64,000 bases of DNA, taken from NCBI GenBank assembly GCA_003290465.1, contig CP030759.1, forward strand, positions 1,094,672 to 1,158,671, given 5' to 3'. Positions 36,508-46,165 of the stretch are shown here, piece after piece (the stretch's first letter is position 1; every line of letters begins with the position of its first letter). Origin of the DNA: Candidatus Sumerlaea chitinivorans. GTDB taxonomy: Bacteria; Sumerlaeota; Sumerlaeia; Sumerlaeales; Sumerlaeaceae. A program made the translations under genes and the position numbers. Under the pieces are notes generated by a model that did no database searches, had not been told where the DNA came from, and saw nothing but the letters and a program-made list of their open reading frames with translations.

Positions 36508-37431
36508 TTACGCGAGGGAGTTCACCGGTGCCGCACTTACTTGACGACCCTGTAGCCTTTCTTTCAGCCGCTGCCGCCATTCGTCCACCGTAAAAGAAAA
36601 AGTAGTCGCCCGCGAAACGCGTTCACCCCACAACACTAAGATGATCCCTGCATTGAGCACAATAAACGCAAGAACGGCGGATATTGAGCTGACACCCATC
36701 AGCACCACGGTCGACAGCATTAGCACCAATCCAACTGGACCAATCCAGACCCCCTCGCGTACCTGCTCTCGTAAGGAGAGCAGGGGTTTCTCGGCATCCC
36801 ACGGGGCAACGCTTTCAAACAGGTGGGGCTGAGTGCGGTACGCAATAAGAATTGCAGCAACACAAGCGCACAGAACACCGGTGACCAGCCACTGGCCAAA
36901 GGAAACCACGGCGAGTCCTATGAGCATGGTTACGACGATCCAGATTCGGTGAGTGCGTATCGCAAGGCTCAATGCACTTGCAATCGCGAGTGGGTCCGCA
37001 CCGTTAGATAGTAACTCACGAAAAACTCCAGTCCGATGAAATTTTTCGATGAGCACATGCTCAGCAGCAAGAACGACCCCCCATGTGACAGCAACGGCAA
37101 TAATCCAAAACGTCGTCCACAGCGCAAGGTCGGCGCTCGAAGGACTCAAAGCTAAGCGAGCAATTAACAGCACAAAACAAACTCCCGTCAAAAAACCGAG
37201 TGAAAAAATCTGAACGGGAACAAGGGCTTGTGACACCGTTGCGTAGACAGGTGCGATTCGCGCTGGTTCGGAAAGACGAATGAGAATTAGCTCGCGATTG
37301 CTACCAACGTAAGTCGTACAACCGTCAGTGGCCACCGCGGTTGCTGACCGGATCTCGTTCGAAAAATGACGCCATACCAGATAAGCAACCAGAGCGATGA
37401 ACACGCACATTGCACCCGTCGCTTCGATCAC
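36508..37431 (-). CDS. Multi-pass membrane protein of unknown function
   Basis: I do not recognise this protein (307 residues). It has an N-terminal helix (GAMCVFIALVAYLVW), a soluble loop of about 45 residues with TDGCTTYVGSNREL, and about six further transmembrane helices; the C-terminus is basic (TVDEWRQRLKERLQGR). GTG 37431 is chosen because GAGG lies 7 bases upstream; TTG 37449 and ATG 37410 are alternatives. It lies between mqnE and dnaB on the same strand. Confidence 0.65.
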   Translation of the reverse strand: MIEATGAMCVFIALVAYLVWRHFSNEIRSATAVATDGCTTYVGSNRELILIRLSEPARIAPVYATVSQALVPVQIFSLGFLTGVCFVLLIARLALSPSSADLALWTTFWIIAVAVTWGVVLAAEHVLIEKFHRTGVFRELLSNGADPLAIASALSLAIRTHRIWIVVTMLIGLAVVSFGQWLVTGVLCACVAAILIAYRTQPHLFESVAPWDAEKPLLSLREQVREGVWIGPVGLVLMLSTVVLMGVSSISAVLAFIVLNAGIILVLWGERVSRATTFSFTVDEWRQRLKERLQGRQVSAAPVNSLA

Positions 37432-37583
37432 CTTGCACCTCGCTATCAAAAATGCTTCGTTGCAACCTAATTACTTTCGACAAAATAGACTTCAGATTGT
37501 TCCCCCGCACGGGGCATCGGGCCATTGGAGTGCAGTCGTGCAGAACACTGAAATTAAAAGCCTTCCGTGCCGACTGCAGTTGC

Positions 37584-38738
37584 CTATTCCCACTCGCGAA
37601 GGATTTTGTACAGTGAATCACGCTCGGCTGGCTTTCGGCCGGCCTCGCGAATCAGAGCCACCAGTTCGTCGACGCTAAGGGCAAGTGGTGTCTGTGCCCC
37701 GGCTTCGTGAACAATAGTCTCATTGATCACGGTCCCATCTAAATCGTCGGCACCGAAAGCGAGCGCCACTTGAGCTAATTTGGGAGTAAGCATTACCCAG
37801 TATGCCTTGATGTGGTCAAAGTTGTCGAGCATGAGGCGAGAGACCGCAATGGTACGCAAATCTGTGCATCCTGATGGCATCATAAGATGCGCTAATTCCG
37901 TGTTTTCGGGGTGAAACGCAAGTGGGACAAAGGCTTGAAAACCGCCTGTCTCATCCTGTAGCTCCCGCAGCTTTACCATATGCTCGAGGCGTTCTTCTAT
38001 CGTCTCCACATGACCATACAACATTGTGGCAGTTGTTCGAAGTCCGCAGCGATGTGCCAAGCGCTGGAGCTCAAGCCATCGCGCTGGCCCAATCTTGAGC
38101 GGATAGAGCTCTTTTCGAACCCTGTCACTCAGCACTTCTGCACCGCCCCCGGGACACGAGTCCAATCCTGCTTCCCGTAGAGCCATGAGCGTTTCTTCAG
38201 GGGTCAACCTTGAAACTTTGATAATCTGTTCCAGTTCTACCATTGTGAAGGCCTTGATGTGCACGTTCGGGAGCTCGCTTTTCACCCAGCGTAGGAGGTC
38301 CAGATAATAAGTAAACGGAAGGCGCGGGTTGATCCCTCCCACCATGTGAACTTCCGTGATATTATATGCTCGAGCTGCACGAATCCTTTCCACGATATCC
38401 TCTTGCTCGAGCACGTACCCCCCTGGCTCACCAGGCAAACGATCGAAGGCACAAAAAAGGCACTTTTTGTTACAAATGTTTGTGTAGTCAATCCGCAGAT
38501 TCCGGTTGAAAAAAGCGTACTCCCCCACCTTGCGCCGCCGAACAATGTCTGCCAGCAAAGCCAGCAGCCCAAGTTGGGGAGTATGGTAAAGGCGCAACCC
38601 ATCCGAAATCGTTAGGCGCACCCCTGCTTGCACTTTTTCGTAAAGGTCCGCTAAGCCCTCGCGATAGATAAGGTCCTCCATGAAGGAGGGTAGTTTACCC
38701 GGCGCGTCATTCGAGGTATCCACAATCGTTGGTGTCAC
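37584..38738 (-). CDS. mqnE: Aminofutalosine synthase MqnE (radical SAM)
   Basis: MqnE joins 3-enolpyruvyl-benzoate (3-[(1-carboxyvinyl)oxy]benzoate) and S-adenosylmethionine to aminofutalosine in the futalosine route to menaquinone. The 384-residue protein carries the radical-SAM cluster CNKKCLFC (Cys89, Cys93, Cys96), the motif TEVHMVGGINP, HIKAFTMVELEQI and the long stretch RTTATMLYGHVET typical of MqnE. MqnC is the closest alternative; the MVGGINP and ATMLYGHVET text favours MqnE. AAGGCGG lies about 8 bases before the GTG start. MqnA, MqnB, MqnC and MqnD are not in the window. Confidence 0.85.
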   Translation of the reverse strand: MTPTIVDTSNDAPGKLPSFMEDLIYREGLADLYEKVQAGVRLTISDGLRLYHTPQLGLLALLADIVRRRKVGEYAFFNRNLRIDYTNICNKKCLFCAFDRLPGEPGGYVLEQEDIVERIRAARAYNITEVHMVGGINPRLPFTYYLDLLRWVKSELPNVHIKAFTMVELEQIIKVSRLTPEETLMALREAGLDSCPGGGAEVLSDRVRKELYPLKIGPARWLELQRLAHRCGLRTTATMLYGHVETIEERLEHMVKLRELQDETGGFQAFVPLAFHPENTELAHLMMPSGCTDLRTIAVSRLMLDNFDHIKAYWVMLTPKLAQVALAFGADDLDGTVINETIVHEAGAQTPLALSVDELVALIREAGRKPAERDSLYKILREWE

Positions 38739-38939
38739 GTCGGAATCCGCCTTGCATCAAAGCTTTAGTTAAATGTACCTATAAAGGCCTACATTGAACT
38801 ATTCGGGTACTGCTGAGCCTGAACATTGGCATGGGTACAGTTGAGGATCAGATAGAGCGCCCAGTGGGGCACTTGACCCACCCAATTACAGCAGCGCATT
38901 GAATGCGTCCCTGTGAGAAGGAAAGAGGATTTGGGGAAG

Positions 38940-40274
38940 ATGAGCATTGAACCACAAAAAGCCGAAACTTGGCTCCTTGAGAATGTCGTAACGGTGGACT
39001 TCCCAACACTGTCCGTTTCCAACGCCTCGGTGCGGATTGAGAACGGCGTGATTGCAGAAGTCGCAAATGCTGGAGGCCATGAGGATGTCCCCCGGTCTCA
39101 ACGTGTGAATTGCCACGGCATGTTATTGCTGCCGGCATTGGTGGTAGGTCACACGCACCTTTACTCAGCTCTTGCCCCCGGCATGCCGCCTGCCAAACGG
39201 CAACCGGAAAACTTTGTGCAGATCCTCGAGGAAATTTGGTGGAAGCTTGATCGAGCTCTGGATGACGAGGGTGTGTACTACAGTGCTCTTGTTGGGGCCA
39301 TACGGGCCGCGCAATGCGGCGTGGGAACGCTTGTTGACCACCATGCGTCTCCCAACGCAATTGCTGGCTCGCTGGATCTTGTGCGCAACGCACTAGCGCG
39401 AGTTGGGCTGAGGGGGGTGCTTTGTTACGAAGTGACCGATCGCAATGGGAAGGACGGGGCGCGAGCCGGACTGGAGGAAAATGCTCGATTCATCCGCAAC
39501 TGCCCCCAGGATGGGAGGTTTTCGGGGCTCGTCGGCGCACACGCCTCCTTCACGCTGAGCGATGAGACCCTCGGTGCATTAGCTGATTTGGCGGATGAAA
39601 CGCGACGTGGGGTTCATATCCACTGCGCAGAAGCAAACTCGGACAACGAGGACTCTTTGCGGCGGTGTGGTAAGCGAGTTCTCGGCCGTTTGATGGAAGC
39701 ACGAATCGTACGGCCTGGGACCGTTTTGGGACATTGTACCCATCTCATGCCAGAAGAGGTCGAAGTGGCGTACGACCATGGCTGCTGGATCGCTCACAAT
39801 TGTCGTTCGAACATGAACAATGCTGTGGGCTACGCACCGATCGAATCGCTGGCACGTGGTCGCCTTGCGTTAGGCACGGATGGGATTGACCACGATCTGT
39901 TCGCTGAGTCGCGAACGGCGTTTTTCCGAATGCGTGAAGCTAGAGCGCGGTTACCTTTCCACGCCCCCCTTCACTGGCTTACGGGGGCTTCGCAACTTGC
40001 CTCAGAAAACTTAGGAATCCCGCTGGGGCGCGTGGCAAAAGGTTATCCGGCAGATCTACTTCTTCTCGACTACGTGCCTGCTACGCCGCTTACGTCATCG
40101 AATTTCGCCGGACACTGGTTTTTTGCGATCAACGCTCAGCACGTGCATTCGCTAATGGTCGGGGGAAAATGGATCTTACGCAATCGCGAATTGTCGGATA
40201 CTACTCTGCAAGAGGAACTCGAGCGAGCGCGCATAGTGGCCCAACGCATGTGGCAAAGATTCGAGACTCTGTAA
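38940..40274 (+). CDS. SsnA-like metal-dependent amidohydrolase (aminohydrolase)
   Basis: A 444-residue ATZ/TRZ-type deaminase. Metal and catalytic residues are visible: His71 and His73 (GHTHLYS), His226/His228 (HIHCAEA), His265 (LGHCTH) and Asp314 (GTDGIDHD). The text GTLVDHHASPNAIAGSL and GVLCYEVTDRNGKDG is characteristic of SsnA, a putative aminohydrolase linked in enterics to purine and selenium-dependent hydroxylase clusters. The gene is divergent from mqnE. An aminofutalosine deaminase (MqnX) belongs to the same superfamily, so that role is a serious alternative. ATG 38940 is preferred; a GTG at 38913 is in frame. Confidence 0.8.
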   Translation: MSIEPQKAETWLLENVVTVDFPTLSVSNASVRIENGVIAEVANAGGHEDVPRSQRVNCHGMLLLPALVVGHTHLYSALAPGMPPAKRQPENFVQILEEIWWKLDRALDDEGVYYSALVGAIRAAQCGVGTLVDHHASPNAIAGSLDLVRNALARVGLRGVLCYEVTDRNGKDGARAGLEENARFIRNCPQDGRFSGLVGAHASFTLSDETLGALADLADETRRGVHIHCAEANSDNEDSLRRCGKRVLGRLMEARIVRPGTVLGHCTHLMPEEVEVAYDHGCWIAHNCRSNMNNAVGYAPIESLARGRLALGTDGIDHDLFAESRTAFFRMREARARLPFHAPLHWLTGASQLASENLGIPLGRVAKGYPADLLLLDYVPATPLTSSNFAGHWFFAINAQHVHSLMVGGKWILRNRELSDTTLQEELERARIVAQRMWQRFETL

Positions 40275-40381
40275 TCTCTTGCATCGTCCCCACTGCTTGA
40301 TTTTCTGATTGCGGTGCTAAAACGTTTTTTTAATTTGGAATTGAAATCATTGCCCCAGAGGAGCCTCGGGACTGACGCCTT

Positions 40382-41071
40382 ATGAACGAATGGTCACCTC
40401 CAACACCTGAGCCGGAAACTTATCGGTGCCCGAAGTGCGGATTTGCTTCCACAAATCCGGAAATCTGTGATGCTTGCGGCGCCGTCTTTGCAAAGGTCAG
40501 GGAGCGAGATGCAGCCCAAGAAACGTATGCTCCTTCATCCAGTTACACAGCCTATGAGGATCTGGGAGCAGGCGGCAGTATCTTCAGTGCGTTTTGGTTT
40601 AAGTTTCTGATTTTCCTACTTGTGATCGGTGGAGCAGCCTACCTCACGACGCAGGCTTTCGTACAAACTGCCTCTTCCCCAAACTTAAATACCCTGATTA
40701 CGAAGCATCGCACGCTGATTACCAAAGCTCGCAGGGTGATTGCCCAAGAACTCGAAGCCAAAGAGTCGCTGGCTGAGCACAAGAACCTTTATAACGCAAC
40801 TCTCGACTTAGCAGTTGTACTTCAGAAGCTCCCCCCTGCTCGAGGCGAAGAAGAAGCGGCGCGGCGCGAAGCTCTCATGGAGGCAAATGCTACTTTGATC
40901 GACCTTTTGCAAATGTCCCCACAAGAGTTTGAGCAGCTGTTGCTCAAAAAACAGGGAGCCGACCCATTTCTCGAGGCAGAAAAGAAACTTCAGTTCGCGG
41001 AGAATCCCTCGCTCGAAACGAAAGATGCGGATGACCGTGACGGTCGCACGAGGCCGCCACAAAAACGATAA
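40382..41071 (+). CDS. Zinc-ribbon membrane protein of unknown function
   Basis: This 229-residue protein has an N-terminal zinc ribbon (CPKCGFASTNPEICDACG; Cys pairs near 15/18 and 29/32), one transmembrane helix (FKFLIFLLVIGGAAYL, about 75-91) and a helical, charged C-terminal domain of about 110 residues that may form a coiled coil. The tail is highly charged. No known family is recognised. A second zinc-ribbon plus membrane protein is encoded at 29856. It may be an envelope-associated scaffold or sensor. Confidence 0.65.
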   Translation: MNEWSPPTPEPETYRCPKCGFASTNPEICDACGAVFAKVRERDAAQETYAPSSSYTAYEDLGAGGSIFSAFWFKFLIFLLVIGGAAYLTTQAFVQTASSPNLNTLITKHRTLITKARRVIAQELEAKESLAEHKNLYNATLDLAVVLQKLPPARGEEEAARREALMEANATLIDLLQMSPQEFEQLLLKKQGADPFLEAEKKLQFAENPSLETKDADDRDGRTRPPQKR

Positions 41072-41268
41072 ACTTGGGAACTCGTGCCCCTCTCGTGAGA
41101 AACTGACAGGTAGCGTGCGGTCAGCTTATCGTGTGTGAACGCCGCACACGTCCTTGGGCCCGCCCCCCGGAAGCAATTGCCAACTGAGGAGGCACCTTTT
41201 TATGCGGCACCAATTCGTCAAACGGTGGCTCATACCAGTCGCATGGTTCCAGCGTGTGAACATCTCCC

Positions 41269-42015
41269 TCAGATGCTCGGGGAACCGCCGCATGATGAGT
41301 CACGTGCATTCAAAGATTGGACGAAAAAGCGTTCGAGTTTTTGAGCGAGGAACTCGGCGACTGGCCAGTCTTCATGGGTTGTGACCTTGAGGTTCCAGCG
41401 GCTTCCAACAACAATTTGGGGATGAATGCCCATGGCCTCAACTGCAGCAGCATCATCGGTGACTGTGCACTTTTGCTCTCGGGCATGAGCTAATGCAGCG
41501 GCCAAAAGATCGCGCCGGAATATTTGCGGCGTTTGCGCGGCCCATAGAGAGGTTCGGTCCACAGTCGCCTCAACTGCTTCCCCGGTTACTCTCTTGAGTG
41601 TATCGGTAACCGGGACAGCAAAGAGCGCAGCACCCGTAGCAAACGCGGCCTGCAGAAGTTCATCGAAATTCTGTGGCGGGAAGGGGCGCGCGGCATCGTG
41701 AATCCCTACCAACGGGCAGTCACTGCTGAGCGCATGGACCCCGATTTCTACAGAATCCTGGCGGAGCTCTCCGCCGCGAACGCATGACCGAACTTTGCTC
41801 AGTCGCAGTTGAGCCGTTTCTTCGGCTACGCGCCGCTCATATCCCGCTGGTACGACCACAACAATTTCACGTACTGCTGGGAGCGCCTGAAAGTAGTGAA
41901 GAGACCACAAATATAGCGGCATTCCACAAAGGGGGAGAAATTGCTTTGGGATCACAGAACCCATTCTTTGGCCTTGTCCAGCGGCCACAAGGACAATTCC
42001 ACACTCAACGTTCAT
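41269..42015 (-). CDS. ispD: 2-C-methyl-D-erythritol 4-phosphate cytidylyltransferase IspD
   Basis: IspD makes CDP-methylerythritol in the MEP isoprenoid pathway. The 248-residue protein has the nucleotidyl-binding start LVAAGQGQRMGSVIPKQFLPL, RGGELRQDSVEIG, the metal motif GIHDAARPF, and the C-terminal VTDDAAAVEAMG. The N-terminal and C-terminal residues look complete. It overlaps the preceding glycosyltransferase gene by 11 bases (42005-42015). IspF is not adjacent or fused. Confidence 0.93.
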   Translation of the reverse strand: MNVECGIVLVAAGQGQRMGSVIPKQFLPLCGMPLYLWSLHYFQALPAVREIVVVVPAGYERRVAEETAQLRLSKVRSCVRGGELRQDSVEIGVHALSSDCPLVGIHDAARPFPPQNFDELLQAAFATGAALFAVPVTDTLKRVTGEAVEATVDRTSLWAAQTPQIFRRDLLAAALAHAREQKCTVTDDAAAVEAMGIHPQIVVGSRWNLKVTTHEDWPVAEFLAQKLERFFVQSLNARDSSCGGSPSI

Positions 42016-43111
42016 GGTGCTTAGTTCGAATGACTCGTTCGAAGACTTTCAACAACTTCTCGGCCGCTGATCTCCATGTGTACTCCGCTGCCCGCCGACG
42101 TCCTGTTTCTCTGAGCTCTTTCAAACGCGCTTGGTCGCGCATCAGCTCAGCTAATCGAGCCGCGACGCGTTCGGCACCTTCCTCAAGTTCAAACAAAAAG
42201 GCAGCCGATCCAGCCACCTCGGGGATTGCCCCTCGCTTCGCGGCAGCGACCGGACAACCACTCGCCATCGCCTCCAACACTGGAACCCCAAAGCCCTCAT
42301 CCACGGACGGAAACAAAAACAAGTCAGCCCTTCGATAAAAGTTGGCTAACTTCTCGAGAGGCTGAGGCGGCACACCAATCACGTTTTTTGGAAGATGGTC
42401 ACAATTGCCAACTACAACGTAGGAGTAGGGCATCCCATGCTGCGTACGCAGGCACTCAACGACAGCTGCACCAAAGTTGAGGTTTTTGCGTGGGCTTCCG
42501 GCCCCAACGCTGAGTATGTAACGCTCGGGCAGATTTCCAACCATCTCTTCCCCAGCATTATGATCGAAAAATTCCGGTGCCACGCCGTTTGGAACAACTT
42601 CGATTGTCTTCTCCGTGGGATGCATCAACGATCGGAGTTTTGCAGCGACGTATGAGCTGTCCGCGAGAACCGCATCTGCCCACCGACAAGATCTGCGGAT
42701 TACCTGACGCAAATAGGCCGCAAACAATGGCGGATACTCTCGCGGAAGCGTGAATACCGTGAGGTCATGAATTGTGACCACACGGCCAAATGACTGCAGC
42801 CCCCACGGAATCAGGAAAGCAGGTCCCCAAACAAGATCCGCTCGGATGCGTCCTGCAAAACGGGGCAACACAAGATGTTCCCACAAATCGCCAGTCGGGT
42901 GGGCTTCATAGTCCACACGCGAGTGATGGATCTGTAGGTTTGGAGCGCTCGCCTTTCCCCACAATTCTGGGTAGAGGGTGAGTACATGGAACTCCCACCC
43001 CTCGGCCAGCCGCGCAGCTTCCCTCGTAAGCGCAAGCGTATAGTGCCCCACCCCCGTCATGCCAGGGCGGACAGTCCGACCATCCACGAGAATTTGGATC
43101 TTTCGGCCCAT
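42005..43111 (-). CDS. GT4-type glycosyltransferase (GT-B fold)
   Basis: A 368-residue retaining glycosyltransferase, likely for envelope glycans. Motifs include ILVDGRTVRPGMTGVGHY at the N-terminus, VTIHDLTVF, the nucleotide-sugar segment VLSVGAGSPRKNL, and the EX7E region in DEGFGVPVLEAMASGCPVAAA. The ATG at 43111 is chosen; the frame opens with a TTG at 43120. GGAAGGG is immediately before the ATG. Its 3' end overlaps ispD, so both are co-transcribed. The acceptor cannot be inferred. Confidence 0.85.
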   Translation of the reverse strand: MGRKIQILVDGRTVRPGMTGVGHYTLALTREAARLAEGWEFHVLTLYPELWGKASAPNLQIHHSRVDYEAHPTGDLWEHLVLPRFAGRIRADLVWGPAFLIPWGLQSFGRVVTIHDLTVFTLPREYPPLFAAYLRQVIRRSCRWADAVLADSSYVAAKLRSLMHPTEKTIEVVPNGVAPEFFDHNAGEEMVGNLPERYILSVGAGSPRKNLNFGAAVVECLRTQHGMPYSYVVVGNCDHLPKNVIGVPPQPLEKLANFYRRADLFLFPSVDEGFGVPVLEAMASGCPVAAAKRGAIPEVAGSAAFLFELEEGAERVAARLAELMRDQARLKELRETGRRRAAEYTWRSAAEKLLKVFERVIRTKHHER

Positions 43112-43318
43112 CCCTTCCAAGATCGTGAAGGATATCGCCGGCGCAACGAAAGATTTTTAACCCACCCAAGAATTGGTAAGAGCGCGTCGCTGGGGTCGCC
43201 ACACACCTTTAGAGCGGGCCGGCCGCTCATCCAAGCGAAGGCCGCATGGATACTGCCCGGAAGACTTGTGCGTTACCTCGCTTGCTAAGGGGAGCCGTGG
43301 TCTGTGCCCAACAAGCGG

Positions 43319-46165
43319 CTAATCATTTACCCCAAGCAACTTGCTAAACTCAGCGAGTCCGCCCTCAATATCCTCGCCGAGATTAACGAGAACCGCGCGA
43401 CGTCCATGGGCCTCAAGCGCACGAAAATCGCCCAGAGCTTGGGCTCGACTTAGCACGCTAAACGAATAGGCCTCTCCAGGAATCTCCACATCCTTGAACG
43501 CATTGGCAATGAACACGAAGTAGATACCTGTGTTGGGTCCGCCCTTGTGCAATTGCCCAGTGCTATGCAGATAGCGCGGACCATACCCCAAAGTCGTTGC
43601 CGCATGAGTAGAATCCCGAAGGGCAAAGCGAAGCGCCTGCAGTCGCGATTCTACACGTTTCGTGGGATGCAAGAAGGCCAGCAAAGCAAGATAGTCGCCC
43701 TCTTCGGCTGATAGCGCAAGCGCGCGGAGGGCATCCTTGGGGCGACTAATTCTCTCCCCCACAATCTTACGCGCTGCCCCCGTGAAGCTCAGCGTTAGGC
43801 GATTCGTTTTGTAATGCGGCTGAGGATAAGCCAGTCGCCCGCTCTTACAATAAGACTCCAAGAGCTCGCTCGTATTGCGCTTACTCTCGGTAACGTTCGG
43901 CTCGTCAAAGGGATTGATTCCCAGAAGGGAACCACAAATCGCCGTGGCGATCTCCCACCGCAAAAACTCAATGCCAAGATCATAAAGATCATTGAGCTGA
44001 ATGCGCACGACGGGATGGCCTTGCTTTTCGAGAGCACTTACCCGAGCTTCTTCCTTGTCTCCCCGGAGCGCAATACTCACGAAACAGCGATCTGCTTGGT
44101 ACATTGAGACCGAGGCAAGCCGCTCGCCGATCACAGGCAGAATCCCTTTGCCACACTTCCCCGTGCTTTCGGCTACAAGCTGTTCAATCCAGTCTCCGAG
44201 CGAGGCCAATTTAGGCGATAACACCAACGTCATCTTGTCGCGCTTGGCCTTTGCCGCTTCACCCAAAATGATGCCCAAGCGCACGCCTGAGTCGAGCTGT
44301 GCCGACACCAAGTTTCCAGCGCCCCGCGAAAACGCGAGCACCCGGTCCAGTAGAAGCCCCAGATCCATGCCAATCAGAGCCATCGGGACTAATCCGAATA
44401 ACGAGAGCGCACTAAATCGGCCTCCAATATCCGATGGATTGATGAACACACGCCGGAACTTTTCTCGCCGAGCCAACTCAACCAAAGGTGTCCCTTCGTC
44501 AGTAATCGCGACAAAATGGTTTCCGGCATTTGAGACCCCCAGTTTCTCGAGCTCTGCACGGAAATACTTGTAGAAAACGTTTGTCTCGATTGTCGTTCCT
44601 GACTTGCTTGCTGCGATAAAGAGTGTGTGGGGCAGAGAAACTGCGGCACGAACAGCCTGAACAGCGGCAGGGTCAGTGTTGTCGAGAATTCGCAGATCCG
44701 GATAATCTTTAGCAGCTCCAAACGTCTTCGCACAGACCTCTGGACACAGGCTACTCCCCCCCATGCCTAACAGCACCACATGGCGGAATCCATCGCGCCG
44801 TACCTGCGCGGCAAAGTGCGTGAGGTCCTTGACCATTGGACGCATTTTGGCCGCGACATCCAACCATCCCAGCCGGTTGGCAATTGCACGGGCAACCTTT
44901 TCATCCTGCGTCCACAAGGAGGTGTCCTTGCCCCACAAGCGAGGGATATAGAGTGCTTCCGTTGCAGCTTGGGAACTTTCCTGAACCGTTCGGGCATTCG
45001 GTAACGTTTCCACCTGAATGCGCGTCACGCCGAGCGCCTTCTGGCGCTTGGCCTCTATCGCGGCGAGCAGCTTATCAAACGGCTGCAGAAATTTCGCGAT
45101 CCCTTCTTCCTGAAGCTGGGCACCGACCGCATCCAACGAGATTCCAACTTGCTCGAGCCCCACAGCTACAGACTTCGCCCATTCAACGTCCGCCTCTACA
45201 GCGTCCTCAACGACGATCCCGTGGTCCAACCATGCGTGTAGGGTGACGAGCGGCATCGTATTGACGGTGTGTCGCCCCACAAGTGGCCCCACGTACTTGG
45301 TGTCTGGGTAAAGAGGATTCTTCGTGCTCGTACTGGCCCACAAGGGGCGCTGAAGATTCGCGCCTGCCTGAGACAGCTTTCTGAAACGCGCGGAACCAAA
45401 AACCGACTTAAATTCCTGATAGGCGAGCTTGGCTGCGGCAACAGCTGCGGTTCCGAGCCACTTTTCAGCTTTCACCGGCGAGAACTCCGGCAGGTTCGTA
45501 AGACGACTCGCAAGCAGCCGATCCACAAGGGTATCAATCCGGCTTACAAAGAAGCTTGCCACAGAGTGCACGGTATCCAGCGGCTGTTTCGAGGCGCGAC
45601 GTGCCTCAAGGCCCTCAAGATATGCTTCCATGACATCGCGATAGTTCGGAATCGAGAACAGCAACGTCACATTAACATTGATTCCCTCAGCGATCAGTTC
45701 AGCGATGGCTTGGAGGCCGGCTTTCGTCGCTGGGACTTTGATCATCAAGTTCGGCCGACCAACAGCTTGCCAAAGCCTTTTCGCTTCCGCCACGGTTCCA
45801 GCCGCGTCATGCGCCAAGTACGGCGACACCTCAAGTGAGACGTAGCCATCGGCACGTTTGGTCTTCTTGTATAGCGGCAACAGGAGATCTGCAGCGCGTC
45901 GCACGTCCTCGACCGCAAGCCGTTCATAGATCTCAAGGGCTGTCAGCCCCCGTTTTGCCAGCTGGTCAATTTGCGAGTCGTAAATGCTACTGCCGGTGAT
46001 GGCTTTGTGAAAGATGTCGGGATTCGAAGTGACCCCGCGAACACCTAACGCCACCAAACGCCGGAGCTCGCCTTTCGCGATCATGTCCCGGCTAATGGTG
46101 TCGAGCCAAACACTCTGGCCAACGCCTGCAAGTTGTTCGATTGGGTTTTTCGTGCGCTTACTCAT
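43319..46165 (-). CDS. Bifunctional transaldolase / glucose-6-phosphate isomerase
   Basis: A 948-residue fusion of two central-carbon enzymes. The N-terminal ~370 residues are transaldolase (VWLDTISRDM, GVTSNPDIFHKAI, Schiff-base Lys in LMIKVPATKAG, FVSRIDTLVD). The C-terminal half, from about 400, is glucose-6-phosphate isomerase (GMGGSSLCPEV, AASKSGTTIETN, GGRFSALSLFG). It interconverts pentose-phosphate intermediates and glucose-6-/fructose-6-phosphate. Such tal-pgi fusions are known in several bacteria. Its ATG overlaps the transketolase stop by four bases, so the two form a translationally coupled unit. Confidence 0.93.
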   Translation of the reverse strand: MSKRTKNPIEQLAGVGQSVWLDTISRDMIAKGELRRLVALGVRGVTSNPDIFHKAITGSSIYDSQIDQLAKRGLTALEIYERLAVEDVRRAADLLLPLYKKTKRADGYVSLEVSPYLAHDAAGTVAEAKRLWQAVGRPNLMIKVPATKAGLQAIAELIAEGINVNVTLLFSIPNYRDVMEAYLEGLEARRASKQPLDTVHSVASFFVSRIDTLVDRLLASRLTNLPEFSPVKAEKWLGTAAVAAAKLAYQEFKSVFGSARFRKLSQAGANLQRPLWASTSTKNPLYPDTKYVGPLVGRHTVNTMPLVTLHAWLDHGIVVEDAVEADVEWAKSVAVGLEQVGISLDAVGAQLQEEGIAKFLQPFDKLLAAIEAKRQKALGVTRIQVETLPNARTVQESSQAATEALYIPRLWGKDTSLWTQDEKVARAIANRLGWLDVAAKMRPMVKDLTHFAAQVRRDGFRHVVLLGMGGSSLCPEVCAKTFGAAKDYPDLRILDNTDPAAVQAVRAAVSLPHTLFIAASKSGTTIETNVFYKYFRAELEKLGVSNAGNHFVAITDEGTPLVELARREKFRRVFINPSDIGGRFSALSLFGLVPMALIGMDLGLLLDRVLAFSRGAGNLVSAQLDSGVRLGIILGEAAKAKRDKMTLVLSPKLASLGDWIEQLVAESTGKCGKGILPVIGERLASVSMYQADRCFVSIALRGDKEEARVSALEKQGHPVVRIQLNDLYDLGIEFLRWEIATAICGSLLGINPFDEPNVTESKRNTSELLESYCKSGRLAYPQPHYKTNRLTLSFTGAARKIVGERISRPKDALRALALSAEEGDYLALLAFLHPTKRVESRLQALRFALRDSTHAATTLGYGPRYLHSTGQLHKGGPNTGIYFVFIANAFKDVEIPGEAYSFSVLSRAQALGDFRALEAHGRRAVLVNLGEDIEGGLAEFSKLLGVND

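Noticed and set aside
37584-38738. Cyclic dehypoxanthinyl futalosine synthase MqnC
   Set aside because: The motif text (VGGINP, KAFTMVE, TTATMLYGHVET) fits MqnE better, though the two families are close.
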